DNA from: Prevotella sp.
Lineage (GTDB): Bacteria; Bacteroidota; Bacteroidia; Bacteroidales; Bacteroidaceae
Assembly (NCBI GenBank): GCA_017417465.1
Contig: JAFPZD010000202.1
Coordinates: 1-51,236 of the forward strand
Length of the DNA stretch: 51,236 bases
Direction: 5' to 3'
The position numbers and the translations under genes were made by a program. The notes beneath the pieces are model-generated. The model worked only from the letters and a program-made list of their open reading frames with translations. It searched no databases and was not told the origin of the DNA. Below, in pieces: positions 16,185-25,370 of the stretch. Within the stretch, counting starts at the first letter, position 1. Each line of letters starts with the position of its first letter.

Positions 16185-16228
16185 AACAACGAATTCTTGC
16201 GTCCCTTCGGTAGCAAGAATTCGTTGTT
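16185..16228. repeat. REP-like hairpin, copy 2
   Basis: Same arms and loop as 13012-13055. It lies 37 bases after nrfA and may also end the nrfHA transcript, though no T run follows. Confidence 0.85.
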
Positions 16229-16300
16229 AAAGAGAAAAGCGTGGGAAAGTTCAATACCTAAAAATAATGTGAGGGATGGTTTTTCTGAGCCTTCCCTCTC

Positions 16301-16327
16301 TTGTTTGCATTTTTTTTCGTACCTTTG
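16301..16327 (+). promoter_or_regulatory. Promoter of the ResB-CcsA operon
   Basis: TTG at 16301-16303 and TACCTTTG at 16320-16327 followed by CAGCC; spacing is a little short (16 bases). Confidence 0.55.
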
Positions 16328-16336
16328 CAGCCGACA

Positions 16337-16365
16337 GTAGAGACGCCACAATGAGACGTCTCTAC
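16337..16365 (+). other. Hairpin in the leader of resB
   Basis: GTAGAGACG and CGTCTCTAC, nine perfect pairs around an 11-base loop, placed 10 bases after the -7 box and about 35 bases before the start. No gene-specific role can be deduced. Confidence 0.5.
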
Positions 16366-16399
16366 ACAAACGCTAAATTATATAGAATAAAAAAATGAG

Positions 16400-17299
16400 A
16401 TGGTGTGGAAGAAACCATATAGTATGAAAGAGGGCTTTCTCATTGGTGGAGGCCTTATTGTCGCAGGACTGATGCTCGAACTGAGCGTTGGCCCTGTCGT
16501 CTGGGATGCCTTCCGCTGGCCCGTCAACGGCATTGTGTTGGCAGGATTCCTTATGCTTATTGCCATCATTTTCTTGCTGAGAAAGAAAGTGTATGGTTTC
16601 CAGTTCATCGGTACTCACAAGGCCGCCATACCTGCTCTGGTGTATGCCGTCGTACTGACCATCATCATGGGATTGACACGGCAGTCAGCGGATGGCATGT
16701 GGCTGAACAATATGCTTTCGTTCTGGCCCTTCGTCCTCATCTACGTCTATATCGCAGTCATTCTTGGGCAAATCACCATCCGACGAATTCTCAACTTTCG
16801 ACTCTCAACGCTCAACATAAAAAGGGATGTTCCTTTCCTGCTGAACCATCTTGGTCTGTTTTTGGCAATGACTACCGCTACGCTGGGCAATGCCGACATG
16901 CAGCGTCTGAAGATGATTACGGTGAAGGGGGAGTCAGAGTGGCGTGCTCTTACCCCAGAGCAGCAGATTGTTGAGATGCCCATTGCCATCGAGCTGAAGG
17001 ATTTCATCATGGAGACCTACGACGACGGCTCGCCCCGTCGCTTTGCCTCAGACATTCAGATTCTGACGAAGACAGGCAAGAACATCCGCACCACCGTCGA
17101 GGTGAATAAACCCGTGGAGGTGGATGGCTGGAAGATTTACCAGTATGGTTATGACACACAGATGGGCGCCATGAGCCAGACAAGCATCCTTGAACTGGTA
17201 AGCGACCCGTGGTTGCCATTGGTCTATACGGGCATCTATATGATGCTGGGTGGAGCTGTGTGTATGTTTGTGTTTGGCAATAAAAGGAAACGCGTATGA
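16400..17299 (+). CDS. Cytochrome c biogenesis protein, ResB-like
   Basis: 299 residues with membrane segments near 12-30, 42-60, 75-92, 107-124, 145-160 and 274-292, and a periplasmic domain between about 165 and 270 (WKIYQYGYDTQMG is typical of ResB/Ccs1). With CcsA it forms the system II synthase that carries haem across the membrane and attaches it to apocytochromes, needed here for NrfH and NrfA. It is shorter than many ResB proteins. Residues 130-140 (ILNFRLSTLNI) are encoded by heptad mini-repeats (CTCTCAA type) and look like an insert before DVPFLLNHLGLF. The stop overlaps the start of ccsA by four bases. A start at 16424 is also possible. Confidence 0.8.
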   Translation: MVWKKPYSMKEGFLIGGGLIVAGLMLELSVGPVVWDAFRWPVNGIVLAGFLMLIAIIFLLRKKVYGFQFIGTHKAAIPALVYAVVLTIIMGLTRQSADGMWLNNMLSFWPFVLIYVYIAVILGQITIRRILNFRLSTLNIKRDVPFLLNHLGLFLAMTTATLGNADMQRLKMITVKGESEWRALTPEQQIVEMPIAIELKDFIMETYDDGSPRRFASDIQILTKTGKNIRTTVEVNKPVEVDGWKIYQYGYDTQMGAMSQTSILELVSDPWLPLVYTGIYMMLGGAVCMFVFGNKRKRV

Positions 17300-18111
17300 C
17301 TTGGGACAGCTTTATATATTTCGCTTTGGCAGCGGCGTTGCTCTGGGTATCAGGAGCCTGGGCTGCATGGAAGAGCAAAACGACTGTAGCCTATACGACC
17401 ACAGTTCTTGGTCTATTGGTGTTCTTCGCTTTCATCCTGTCGATGTGGGTATCGTTAGAGCGTCCGCCATTAAGAACGATGGGCGAGACGCGCCTCTGGT
17501 ATTCGTTCTTCCTGCCTCTGGTGGGTCTCGTCGTCTATTCCCGTTGGCATTACAAATGGATACTCTCGTTCTCCACCCTCCTGTCTATAGTATTTATCTG
17601 TGTCAACCTCTTCAAGCCAGAGATTCATTCCAAGACACTGATGCCTGCCCTGCAGAGTCCGTGGTTCGCCCCTCACGTCATCGTCTATATGTTTGCCTAC
17701 GCCGTGCTAGGCGCAGCGACGGTGATGGCCTTGTATCTGCTGTTCTTTAGGAAGAAGTCCAACACCGAAGAACAATCACCCCTCCTTTTCGAGGGGATGG
17801 GGGAAGCCCTCGACAACCTCGTCTACGTAGGTCTCGCATTTATGACCATCGGCATGCTCTTCGGCGCACTTTGGGCTAAGGAAGCGTGGGGGCACTATTG
17901 GTCGTGGGATCCCAAGGAGACGTGGGCTGCCATCACCTGGTTTGCCTATCTTGTATACGTACACTACAGGCAGATACCTACTCACCGGCCAAAGCTAGCT
18001 CTTTGGATACTGCTCATCTCATTCGTACTGTTACAGATGTGCTGGTGGGGCATCAACTACCTGCCCGCAGCCCAAGGCTCCAGCGTACATGTCTATAGCA
18101 CGCCATCGTAA
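17296..18111 (+). CDS. ccsA: Cytochrome c biogenesis protein CcsA/ResC
   Basis: 271 residues, about eight membrane helices. The haem-handling WWD signature is WGHYWSWDPKETWAAITW at 198-215, flanked by conserved histidines (His127 in FAPHVIVYM and His265 in SVHVYS). It is the haem-transfer core of system II cytochrome c maturation, paired with ResB by translational overlap. Between helices, residues 157-170 (NTEEQSPLLFEGMG) come from DNA of the type ACCCCTCC...GAGGGGATGGGGG, the kind of sequence usually found between genes in this group, and look like a tolerated in-frame insert in a cytoplasmic loop. Confidence 0.88.
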   Translation: MTWDSFIYFALAAALLWVSGAWAAWKSKTTVAYTTTVLGLLVFFAFILSMWVSLERPPLRTMGETRLWYSFFLPLVGLVVYSRWHYKWILSFSTLLSIVFICVNLFKPEIHSKTLMPALQSPWFAPHVIVYMFAYAVLGAATVMALYLLFFRKKSNTEEQSPLLFEGMGEALDNLVYVGLAFMTIGMLFGALWAKEAWGHYWSWDPKETWAAITWFAYLVYVHYRQIPTHRPKLALWILLISFVLLQMCWWGINYLPAAQGSSVHVYSTPS

Positions 18112-18192
18112 ACTGTCAGTTCACACGGATGAGTGATGACCAGTGACGGAGCGTGTGATCAGGAAGCTGCTGGAGAAATACAAGACGTACAG

Positions 18193-21100
18193 TTAATTGG
18201 TGGGCTGGGAGGAGGCTTCCCTCTTCGTGCCCTGCTGATACTGCTTAGGTGAGATGCCAAACTGCTGCTTGAAAACCTTGGTAAAGTAATGCGGCTCGCT
18301 GATTCCCACCTTGTAAGCCACCTCGGCGACGGTAATAGTCTCCTCGCGTAGCAACTCTGCCGCTCGATCCATGCGTACCTTGCGAACATAGTCGGCAGGT
18401 GTCATGCCTGTTAGCGACTTCACCTTGCGATAGAACACACTGCGTCCATAGCCCATGGCCTGGGCGGCATCGTCGACAGAGAGTGATGTGTTGCTGATGT
18501 GCTCGTAAAGCCAATGGTTGAAGGCGTCGAGCATCTTTTTGTCGCGCTCGTCAACAATGATTTCGGGTGGTGCCGTCGGCCTTTCAGGCAGTGCATCGGC
18601 GTAGCTCTGCCGCAGTTTGTCGCGCTGCTCAATGAGCTGTCGGCAGGTAGCAATAAGCAGCTGCTCGTCGAAGGGTTTCGTCAGATAAGCGTCGGCCCCT
18701 CCCTCAATGCCTTTGAGTCGCTTGTCGTCAGCAACGAGAGCGGTAAGCAAGATGACGGGTATGTCCTGCGTAGCAGCATCACTGCGGATGCGGCGAGTCA
18801 TCTCGAAGCCATCCATGACGGGCATCATCACATCGCTCACCACTAGGTCGGGGCGCTGGCGACTTATAACGTCGAGGGCACTGACACCGTCCATAGCCAC
18901 CTGCACCTCAAAGTAATGTCCCAACAGATGGCGCAGGAAGTCGGCCACGTCGGCATCGTCCTCGACAACGAGTACGCGACGATTGTTCAGTGGCTCGCCC
19001 ATCAGTCCCTTATAGTCGAGTTGGTTCTGGCGCACGTCGGCATGCTTCACGAGTTCCGAACCTTTCAGGAAGTCTTCTGCTGCATACGTCTCCTTACTCG
19101 TAGGCAGGGTAATAGTAAAGACGGAGCCTTTCGGCTCGTTCTCCCTAAAGGCGATGGTGCCGTGGTGAACGTCGACCAGAGCCTTCGTCAGGTGCAGGCC
19201 TATCCCGATGCTGTCGGCAGCGAAAGCACTCTGCATGAATCGCTGGAACAGTTCGCCCTGCTTCTCCTTTGGAATGCCAACACCTGTGTCGGAGACGGAA
19301 ATCGTGCATTGCGAATCGTCAATGCGGAGATGGACGGCAACGCTGCCTCCCGTAGGCGTATACTTGAAAGCATTTGAAAGGAGGTTGAACATCATCTTGT
19401 CAACGTGCTGTCGGTCGAAGAACATGCTGAAGGTCTTCACCGTAGGCGTGAAGGTAAAGGTGATTCCTTTCTGTTTGGCCATGTCGGTGAAGTTCTGGAA
19501 AATATCTCTGACGAAAGCTACAATGTCACCTTCCTCAAGTGCAAGGCGTAACTTGTTGTTCTGCATTTTGCGGAACTCTAGTAGCTGGTTGATGAGTCGC
19601 ATCATCCGATCAGTGCTTTTGCGCATGGCAGCGACAGGCTGGCGCATCTCACTTGGGATGTTTTTCATCGCGCCCATACTGTCCATTGCTCCGCGTATGA
19701 TGGTGAGAGGTGTACGGAACTCGTGCGAGATGTTGGTGAAGAACTGCAGCTTGTACTCTGTCAGTTGCTGCTCGATGCTGATGCGTCGCCTCAACCTATA
19801 AACGGTGAGCAGCTGCCTGTAGACAATGAGTGCGACGACAAGAGCTACTGCACAATAGGCTATCCAAGCCCACCAGGTGCGCCACCATGGTGGGGTGACG
19901 ACGACAGACAGCAGTCGCTCAACGGTGCCCCCCTGCTGATTGTCGAAGGCTTTGACGTGGAACAAGTATTTTCCTGGCGGCAGGTTGGGGTAAGTAGCGA
20001 AGCTGTAGGTCGTCACTTCACTCCAGTGGCTGTCGTACCCCTCCATCCAATAAGTGTAGCGTGTAGTTGTGCTACTGTAGTTGAATGTTGAGAACCGCAG
20101 CGTCAGCGAGTTCTGTCGATGGCTCAGACGAACCTCATTGACATCGTCGGGCGAAAGGCTAATCAGCCGGTTTGGGCCTTGCATGCTGACCGACTCGCCA
20201 TTCACCAGCAGATCAGTGAAGTGGAGGGTAGATGGCTGAGGGTTGAGTTTTGAATTTTGAGGGTTGAGGGTTGGGTTAGCGCGAAGGTGAGAGGGGGTGA
20301 AGACGACAATTCCCTCGTTGGTGCCGAAGGCGAGGCGTCCATCTGGCAGCTTACATACGCAGTTGTCGGCATAATAGTTCTGTAGGGGGTTGTGCTCGTT
20401 GATGACGTAGTAGCATTTGCCATTGTCTGGTGCATAGACGGTGATGCCGCGCTTGGTGGCAATCCACAGGTGAGCGTCGTCAGAAGCAGTAATGGACTGT
20501 ATCTCGTTGGCTATTAAGCCGTCGGAGGTCGTCACGCGCGAGAATGTAGCGCCATTGTCATCAGAGCAGTAGAGCCCGTCGCCATCGGTGCCTATCCATA
20601 GGCGATGGCAGTTATCCTCATAGAAACAGTTCATGTCAGAGCGCACGGTCTGAAGATGCTGACGATAGGCAGTGCTATCGCTTAAGAGTTCATCGGGGCG
20701 GAAGGAGAAAAGTCCCTGCCGGGTGCCTACCCATAGTCGCCCGTCGTTAGCCTGGACGATGAACTTTGGCGAGCATGCTTGCGGAAGAAAATGGCGATGG
20801 TTGTCGCTGGCGAGGTCAAGTCGCCCTTCGTCGCATCCCATCCAGAGATTGCCCTCGCGGTCGCACAACATAGAGAGGATGTTGTTCGACGAGGGTGACG
20901 CAGCATCCGTAGGGTCACTGCGATGCCATTGCCCGTCAGGCGACCTATACCCCTGCTGACGAGAACCTATCCATAGTCGGCCATCATTGTCATAGCACAT
21001 CGTGTGCATGTCGGTGTGAGCCATGATCTGCCTGAGATTCAGCTCCTCGTCCGCCTCATAGACGTCGCCCTTCGTGTTTGCCACGAGGAGCGTGCTGTCG

Positions 21101-21993
21101 GAACTCCACTTCATGAGGTGAACCTGGTTGGCACGCAGCTCACGCCTGTCAGGCTGCAGTAGGAAGGCATCACCGTCGTCGTGTGCCGTGGAAAGACACA
21201 CGACGCCATGGTACTCGTCGGCGGCCCATAGATTGTCGCCGCTATCGAGACAGATGTCAACGATGTAGTCGGTGGAGATGAGCCCCGACTGCTGCGTGAT
21301 GTGCTGCTGAAGTCCCGAGCGCCGGTCGTAGAGGGTGATGCCACAGCCATTGGTGGATACCCAGATGAGTTGGCGTCGGTCAGAGGTCATCACCTTATAT
21401 TTATGGCTTGAGATAAGTGGAAAGAGGAGCGGGTCAAAGACGTCGAGCTGGATGACCTCCCCTGTCAGGCGGTCGATGAACCACAACCGTCCATGCGTGT
21501 CGATGACGACGATGTTTCCCAGATTGTCGTTGATGCAGGAGCCCCCTGAGCTGAGAATGCTGCTGAAGGGTCGGAGCAGGGCAGAGTCGACGTTGACGTG
21601 TCGTGCCTGATCATAGAGTTGCTGCCGCTCCTCAGCAGGGAGAGGCAGAAAGGCGTTTTGCTGAACGTCGAAAACAGCGAATACCGATCCTTTTTTCCGC
21701 ACCAGTACGCGTCCTCCGCTCAGGGCATAGCAAATCTCAATGTGGTTGTTGCCTAGGTCGTCATCATCGGTGCCCACCCTGTTCTGGAACGACGTGAAGA
21801 AGTAGCCGTCGTAGCGGTAGAGGCCATTGGGTGTGGTCATCCAGATGTAGCCCTTGCTGTCCTGGATGATGCTCCGCACATTATCGTCCGGCAAGCCGTT
21901 GGCGGTGTTGAGCTTGCGAGAGTAGATATCAATGGCACTGGCACTGAGATTGGCGAAGAGTGCGCAGAAAATCAGAATAGTCTTAGGTTTCAT
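18193..21993 (-). CDS. Hybrid two-component system sensor/regulator (HTCS)
   Basis: 1266 residues from the ATG at 21993; a longer in-frame start at 22131 lies upstream of the promoter, so it is rejected. Order: signal peptide (MKPKTILIFCALFANLSASA), two beta-propeller sensor halves made of Reg_prop repeats (about 25-600), Y_Y_Y domain (about 640-700), membrane helix (about 707-728), histidine kinase with His757 in ISHEFRTPL, ATPase boxes (LLSNAFKYT near 871; DTGVGIP at 902-908), receiver with Asp1054 (VVSDVMM), and AraC-type HTH (about 1160-1255). HTCS proteins sense oligosaccharides in the periplasm and bind DNA in the cytoplasm. Its position beside pectin genes points to rhamnogalacturonan fragments. 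Residues 574-590 (NPTLNPQNSKLNPQPST) are a heptad-repeat insert between propeller and Y_Y_Y. Confidence 0.93.
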   Translation of the reverse strand: MKPKTILIFCALFANLSASAIDIYSRKLNTANGLPDDNVRSIIQDSKGYIWMTTPNGLYRYDGYFFTSFQNRVGTDDDDLGNNHIEICYALSGGRVLVRKKGSVFAVFDVQQNAFLPLPAEERQQLYDQARHVNVDSALLRPFSSILSSGGSCINDNLGNIVVIDTHGRLWFIDRLTGEVIQLDVFDPLLFPLISSHKYKVMTSDRRQLIWVSTNGCGITLYDRRSGLQQHITQQSGLISTDYIVDICLDSGDNLWAADEYHGVVCLSTAHDDGDAFLLQPDRRELRANQVHLMKWSSDSTLLVANTKGDVYEADEELNLRQIMAHTDMHTMCYDNDGRLWIGSRQQGYRSPDGQWHRSDPTDAASPSSNNILSMLCDREGNLWMGCDEGRLDLASDNHRHFLPQACSPKFIVQANDGRLWVGTRQGLFSFRPDELLSDSTAYRQHLQTVRSDMNCFYEDNCHRLWIGTDGDGLYCSDDNGATFSRVTTSDGLIANEIQSITASDDAHLWIATKRGITVYAPDNGKCYYVINEHNPLQNYYADNCVCKLPDGRLAFGTNEGIVVFTPSHLRANPTLNPQNSKLNPQPSTLHFTDLLVNGESVSMQGPNRLISLSPDDVNEVRLSHRQNSLTLRFSTFNYSSTTTRYTYWMEGYDSHWSEVTTYSFATYPNLPPGKYLFHVKAFDNQQGGTVERLLSVVVTPPWWRTWWAWIAYCAVALVVALIVYRQLLTVYRLRRRISIEQQLTEYKLQFFTNISHEFRTPLTIIRGAMDSMGAMKNIPSEMRQPVAAMRKSTDRMMRLINQLLEFRKMQNNKLRLALEEGDIVAFVRDIFQNFTDMAKQKGITFTFTPTVKTFSMFFDRQHVDKMMFNLLSNAFKYTPTGGSVAVHLRIDDSQCTISVSDTGVGIPKEKQGELFQRFMQSAFAADSIGIGLHLTKALVDVHHGTIAFRENEPKGSVFTITLPTSKETYAAEDFLKGSELVKHADVRQNQLDYKGLMGEPLNNRRVLVVEDDADVADFLRHLLGHYFEVQVAMDGVSALDVISRQRPDLVVSDVMMPVMDGFEMTRRIRSDAATQDIPVILLTALVADDKRLKGIEGGADAYLTKPFDEQLLIATCRQLIEQRDKLRQSYADALPERPTAPPEIIVDERDKKMLDAFNHWLYEHISNTSLSVDDAAQAMGYGRSVFYRKVKSLTGMTPADYVRKVRMDRAAELLREETITVAEVAYKVGISEPHYFTKVFKQQFGISPKQYQQGTKREASSQPTN

Positions 21994-22001
21994 CTTGAGC
22001 G

Positions 22002-22009
22002 CAAAGGTA
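22002..22009 (-). promoter_or_regulatory. -7 element of the HTCS gene
   Basis: Minus-strand TACCTTTG followed by CGCTCAAG and then the ATG: only 8 bases separate box and start, so the mRNA is probably leaderless. This also fixes the start codon. Confidence 0.65.
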
Positions 22010-22063
22010 GTGTTTTTTTCTCTAAAAGCCAAGCCAAAAAGGTAGAATTGCACAAAAATGCAC

Positions 22064-22085
22064 ACTTTTGTACGTTTTCGTACTT
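22064..22085 (+). promoter_or_regulatory. Candidate HTCS operator, copy A
   Basis: TTTTGTACGTTTTCGTAC. The TACG at 22071-22074 begins 34 bases before the -7 box at 22105. Related motifs sit at 27868-27885 and 30955-30970 before the other operons of this locus. Confidence 0.4.
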
Positions 22086-22104
22086 TTTTTGCCCCTTTTT
22101 CACT

Positions 22105-22112
22105 TACCTTTG
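22105..22112 (+). promoter_or_regulatory. -7 element of the GH106-GH2 operon
   Basis: TACCTTTG followed by CACTC. The start at 22136 is 23 bases further on, which rejects the longer frame that begins at 22058. No -33 TTTG at normal spacing, fitting a regulated promoter. Confidence 0.65.
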
Positions 22113-22135
22113 CACTCAGAATTACAAACAAGCCA

Positions 22136-25100
22136 ATGACAAAGCATTATTTTCACATTGCACAGACCCTGACGCTCACAGTACTTCTTCTGACAGCCTG
22201 TGGCGTGAAAAAGCAGACAGCAGTACAGCAGTTGTACTATGGCTTCGACCATCCTCAAGACTCAGCGCGCACGAAAGTGTGGTGGTTCTTTGGCGAGACG
22301 GAGACCACACGCGAAGGTATTACCGCTGACCTTGAAGCTTTCCGACGAGAGGGTGTCGGCGGAGTGGTATACTACGACCAAGTACACGGCAAAGGCGAGG
22401 GAGCCAGCAAGGTATTCTCGGCAGAGTGGTGGCAGGAGGTAACATTCGCCGCGCAGGAAGCTCACCGGCTTGGGCTGAGTTTCGAAGTCAACATAGGCAA
22501 TGGATATGTGGCCGGGGGGCAATGGATAACGCCCGATAAGAGTATGAAGCGGTTGGCAATGACCGAGGCGCTAACGAATAACGGGTGTACACGTCTCCCC
22601 TTGCCACGCTGTCCTGGAGACTGGCATGAGGATGTTGCTGTGTTGGCCGTACCCTACCACGAAGACCGGCTAGGCGATTCACGACTGCTGGGCATTGAGT
22701 CTTCACAAACGACAGACACCCTCATTGTCTTCGACTTCGGGCGACCTTTCACCGCACGTAGCATTACATACGAGACTAAGCCTCAAGGCAAGGCTCGCAC
22801 CTCGTCAATGCAGGTACCACCTTCGCACATACCGCTGGCTCAACCCGACCCTACGCGCTTTTATGGCTGTGGATTTCGCGAATTACCAGACATTGGAGTG
22901 CTGGAGGCTTCCGACGACGGGGTCGACTATCGGCCAGTTTGCAAGCTGCGGCCCAAATACCAGAATTTAGGTGGACTACGTCAGCAGACCATAGCCTTCC
23001 CTACTACATGCGCCCGCTATTTCCGCATCGCTCTTGTCAGCACAGCGTACAAAGTCAGCAATGTGGTCATTTCCGCACGTGCCTGTTTGGACGAATGGGA
23101 GGAAAAGGCAAGCCTTGTCTCAGAGTTCATCACTGATGACACCACACCTTTATACAAAAGAGAAGAGTATCTGTCTGTAGACAGTATCATCGACGTCACG
23201 AACAAGATGAGTCCAGACGGTCAACTGACGTGGAATGATGCCCCAGCCGGACAGTGGCTCATCATGCGCTTTGTAGCTGTCAGCACCGGAGCAAGGACAA
23301 AACACGGACGTGACGACGCCTTAGGACTCGAGTGCGACAAACTTTCTGTCGAAGGTGCAAGATTGCATTGGGCAAGCTACACCAAGCCGCTCATCGATTC
23401 CATCCGTGCTGCTGGAGGACAGATTGAGGGCATCTGTATGGACAGTCACGAAGCTGGTCCACAGAACTGGACGCACAACATGCCTGAGCAATTCAAACGT
23501 CTGCGTGGATATGACATAATCAACTATCTGCCGACGATTGCAGGAGGACTAATAGTCAGTTCGACCGAGGATGGGAGTCGATCATTATACGACCTTCGTC
23601 GCACCATCAGCGATCTGATTACCACAAACTACTACGGTGAGTTCCAGCGGCTCTGTCATCAAGAAAGTCTCACACTAACCGCACAGGCCATCGGCGGAGC
23701 ACTCTGCATGGCTGGCGACAACATTGAGGTGAAGCGGCTTATAGACAAACCCCAAGGTGAGTTTTGGGGCTATCAGACAGAGGGCAATTACGACATCAAA
23801 GATTGCTCGAGCGCAGCCCATGTCTATGGTAAGCAGATAGCGTCTGGAGAGGCTTTCACCGACATTACCTACAAACACGCCCTCAGCGACATCAAGAATC
23901 TGGCCGACTATGCCTACGCTTTTGGCATCAACGAGTTCGTGGTATGCGCGGCAGCCTATCAGCCCTATCGAATTGAGAATGGAGATTCCGTATTAAACCG
24001 TGTTGAACCGTGGCTCAAACCATCTGACAATAAATCTCAAACCTCAAACCTCAAATCTCAAATCAAAATCAATACCGCCAACGGTCGCCAATACGTGCTG
24101 AACCGTATAAACACCCAATGGGCTATGAGCCACGACTTCTGGGACTATCAGGCTCGATCGTCGTGGATGCTGCGACAGGGGAGGCCCGTCAGCGACCTCT
24201 GTCTCTACCTTGGCGACAACGTTCCAAAGCGTATACTGGGACACCTGTTGCCTCCCATCCCCCAGGGCTACAACTACGATGCGTTCACCACTGACGTGCT
24301 ACTCCACAGGATGAGCGTCAAAGACGGACGCATCACGCTGCCCGACGGCGTTAGCTATTCAATGCTACTGCTCCCTGCCGATGAAGTCCTCACACCTGAC
24401 GCCCGCCAAAAGATTGAGGAGATGCAGGCACAGGGGGCCACAGTGTGGGATCCTCACAATGGCGTGACGCTCAGCGAAGCCCTCAGCGCCGCCTCAATGA
24501 CAGCAGATGTCCAAGCGCCAGTAGCAAAAGGTCTCTACATGGCACACCGTCGAACGGGAACCGCAGACATCTACTTCCTCAACAACCATACAGACACAGA
24601 GATGACAGGACCGTTCGTATTCCATGCTTCTGCCCCCTACGTCGAGCTATGGCATCCCGTAACCGGTCAAAAGACAGCCCTTATGGCAAATCGCCAAGAT
24701 GACCACACAACCGTCAGTCTTACCCTGGCACCACGCGAGTCCTACTTCATCGTGTTCCTCCCCTCGCCTTCCACCTCCCACCCTTCACCCTCCACCTCCC
24801 ACCCCGCGCCTTCCGGTCGGGTGGGCGGCATATTTGCCGCCACTTCCTTCCCTCCCCCTTCACCCCTCCCCCCTTCCCCCCTCACGCTCACTGCTCCGTG
24901 GATGGTAAAGTTCGACCCTGCCTGCGGCGGGCCTGCCGAGGCGGTACGCTTCGAACAACTGACCGACTGGTCAAAGCATCCCGACCAGCGCATCCGCTAC
25001 TATTCAGGCACAGCAACCTACACCAACACCTTCACCTTGCAGAGAAAGGGACACTATCTGCTGGCTATCGACAAACCCGGAAGCGTGGCGCAGGTGGTCG

Positions 25101-25345
25101 TCAACGGTCAGGAGGTCGCTACACTCTGGTGCGCGCCGTGGGTAGCCGACATCAGCCCCTATATAAAGAAAGGGGTTAACCTGTTGGAGATTCGCGTAGC
25201 CAACAGCCTGTGGAACCGCCTCGTAGGCGATGCCAGCAAGCCTCAAAGTGAACGACTCATGCTACAGACAACACCACTCGCCGAGGCCGACGATGAGTTG
25301 GTGCCGTCGGGGTTGATGGGGACCGTAAGAATAGTGAAACAATAG
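22136..25345 (+). CDS. Glycoside hydrolase family 106-like alpha-L-rhamnosidase, lipoprotein
   Basis: 1069 residues. Lipoprotein signal with lipobox LLLTAC, Cys22. The body fits GH106: early motif ITADLEAFRREGVGGVVYYD, then CMDSHEAGPQNW near 435-446 and KPQGEFWGYQTEGNYD near 538-553; Glu439 and Glu542 are the likely catalytic acids by motif position. A C-terminal jelly-roll (about 955-1065, GSVAQVVVNGQEVATLWCAP) follows. Such enzymes remove terminal alpha-L-rhamnose from rhamnogalacturonans. Two in-frame inserts look like intergenic mini-repeats: about residues 631-645 (KSQTSNLKSQIK) and a ~42-residue Pro/Ser-rich stretch encoded at 24761-24887. First gene of an operon with GH2, 25 bases apart. 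Confidence 0.85.
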   Translation: MTKHYFHIAQTLTLTVLLLTACGVKKQTAVQQLYYGFDHPQDSARTKVWWFFGETETTREGITADLEAFRREGVGGVVYYDQVHGKGEGASKVFSAEWWQEVTFAAQEAHRLGLSFEVNIGNGYVAGGQWITPDKSMKRLAMTEALTNNGCTRLPLPRCPGDWHEDVAVLAVPYHEDRLGDSRLLGIESSQTTDTLIVFDFGRPFTARSITYETKPQGKARTSSMQVPPSHIPLAQPDPTRFYGCGFRELPDIGVLEASDDGVDYRPVCKLRPKYQNLGGLRQQTIAFPTTCARYFRIALVSTAYKVSNVVISARACLDEWEEKASLVSEFITDDTTPLYKREEYLSVDSIIDVTNKMSPDGQLTWNDAPAGQWLIMRFVAVSTGARTKHGRDDALGLECDKLSVEGARLHWASYTKPLIDSIRAAGGQIEGICMDSHEAGPQNWTHNMPEQFKRLRGYDIINYLPTIAGGLIVSSTEDGSRSLYDLRRTISDLITTNYYGEFQRLCHQESLTLTAQAIGGALCMAGDNIEVKRLIDKPQGEFWGYQTEGNYDIKDCSSAAHVYGKQIASGEAFTDITYKHALSDIKNLADYAYAFGINEFVVCAAAYQPYRIENGDSVLNRVEPWLKPSDNKSQTSNLKSQIKINTANGRQYVLNRINTQWAMSHDFWDYQARSSWMLRQGRPVSDLCLYLGDNVPKRILGHLLPPIPQGYNYDAFTTDVLLHRMSVKDGRITLPDGVSYSMLLLPADEVLTPDARQKIEEMQAQGATVWDPHNGVTLSEALSAASMTADVQAPVAKGLYMAHRRTGTADIYFLNNHTDTEMTGPFVFHASAPYVELWHPVTGQKTALMANRQDDHTTVSLTLAPRESYFIVFLPSPSTSHPSPSTSHPAPSGRVGGIFAATSFPPPSPLPPSPLTLTAPWMVKFDPACGGPAEAVRFEQLTDWSKHPDQRIRYYSGTATYTNTFTLQRKGHYLLAIDKPGSVAQVVVNGQEVATLWCAPWVADISPYIKKGVNLLEIRVANSLWNRLVGDASKPQSERLMLQTTPLAEADDELVPSGLMGTVRIVKQ

Positions 25346-25370
25346 TAACCCCCAAGACAGTTTAAGAGAG

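Noticed and set aside
18143-18196. Short protein-like end (ERVIRKLLEKYKTYS) between ccsA and the HTCS gene
   Set aside because: Only about 17 codons, no recognisable family; could be chance.
22058-22135. Longer N-terminus for the GH106 protein
   Set aside because: The extra start lies upstream of the promoter -7 box, and the lipoprotein signal begins at 22136.
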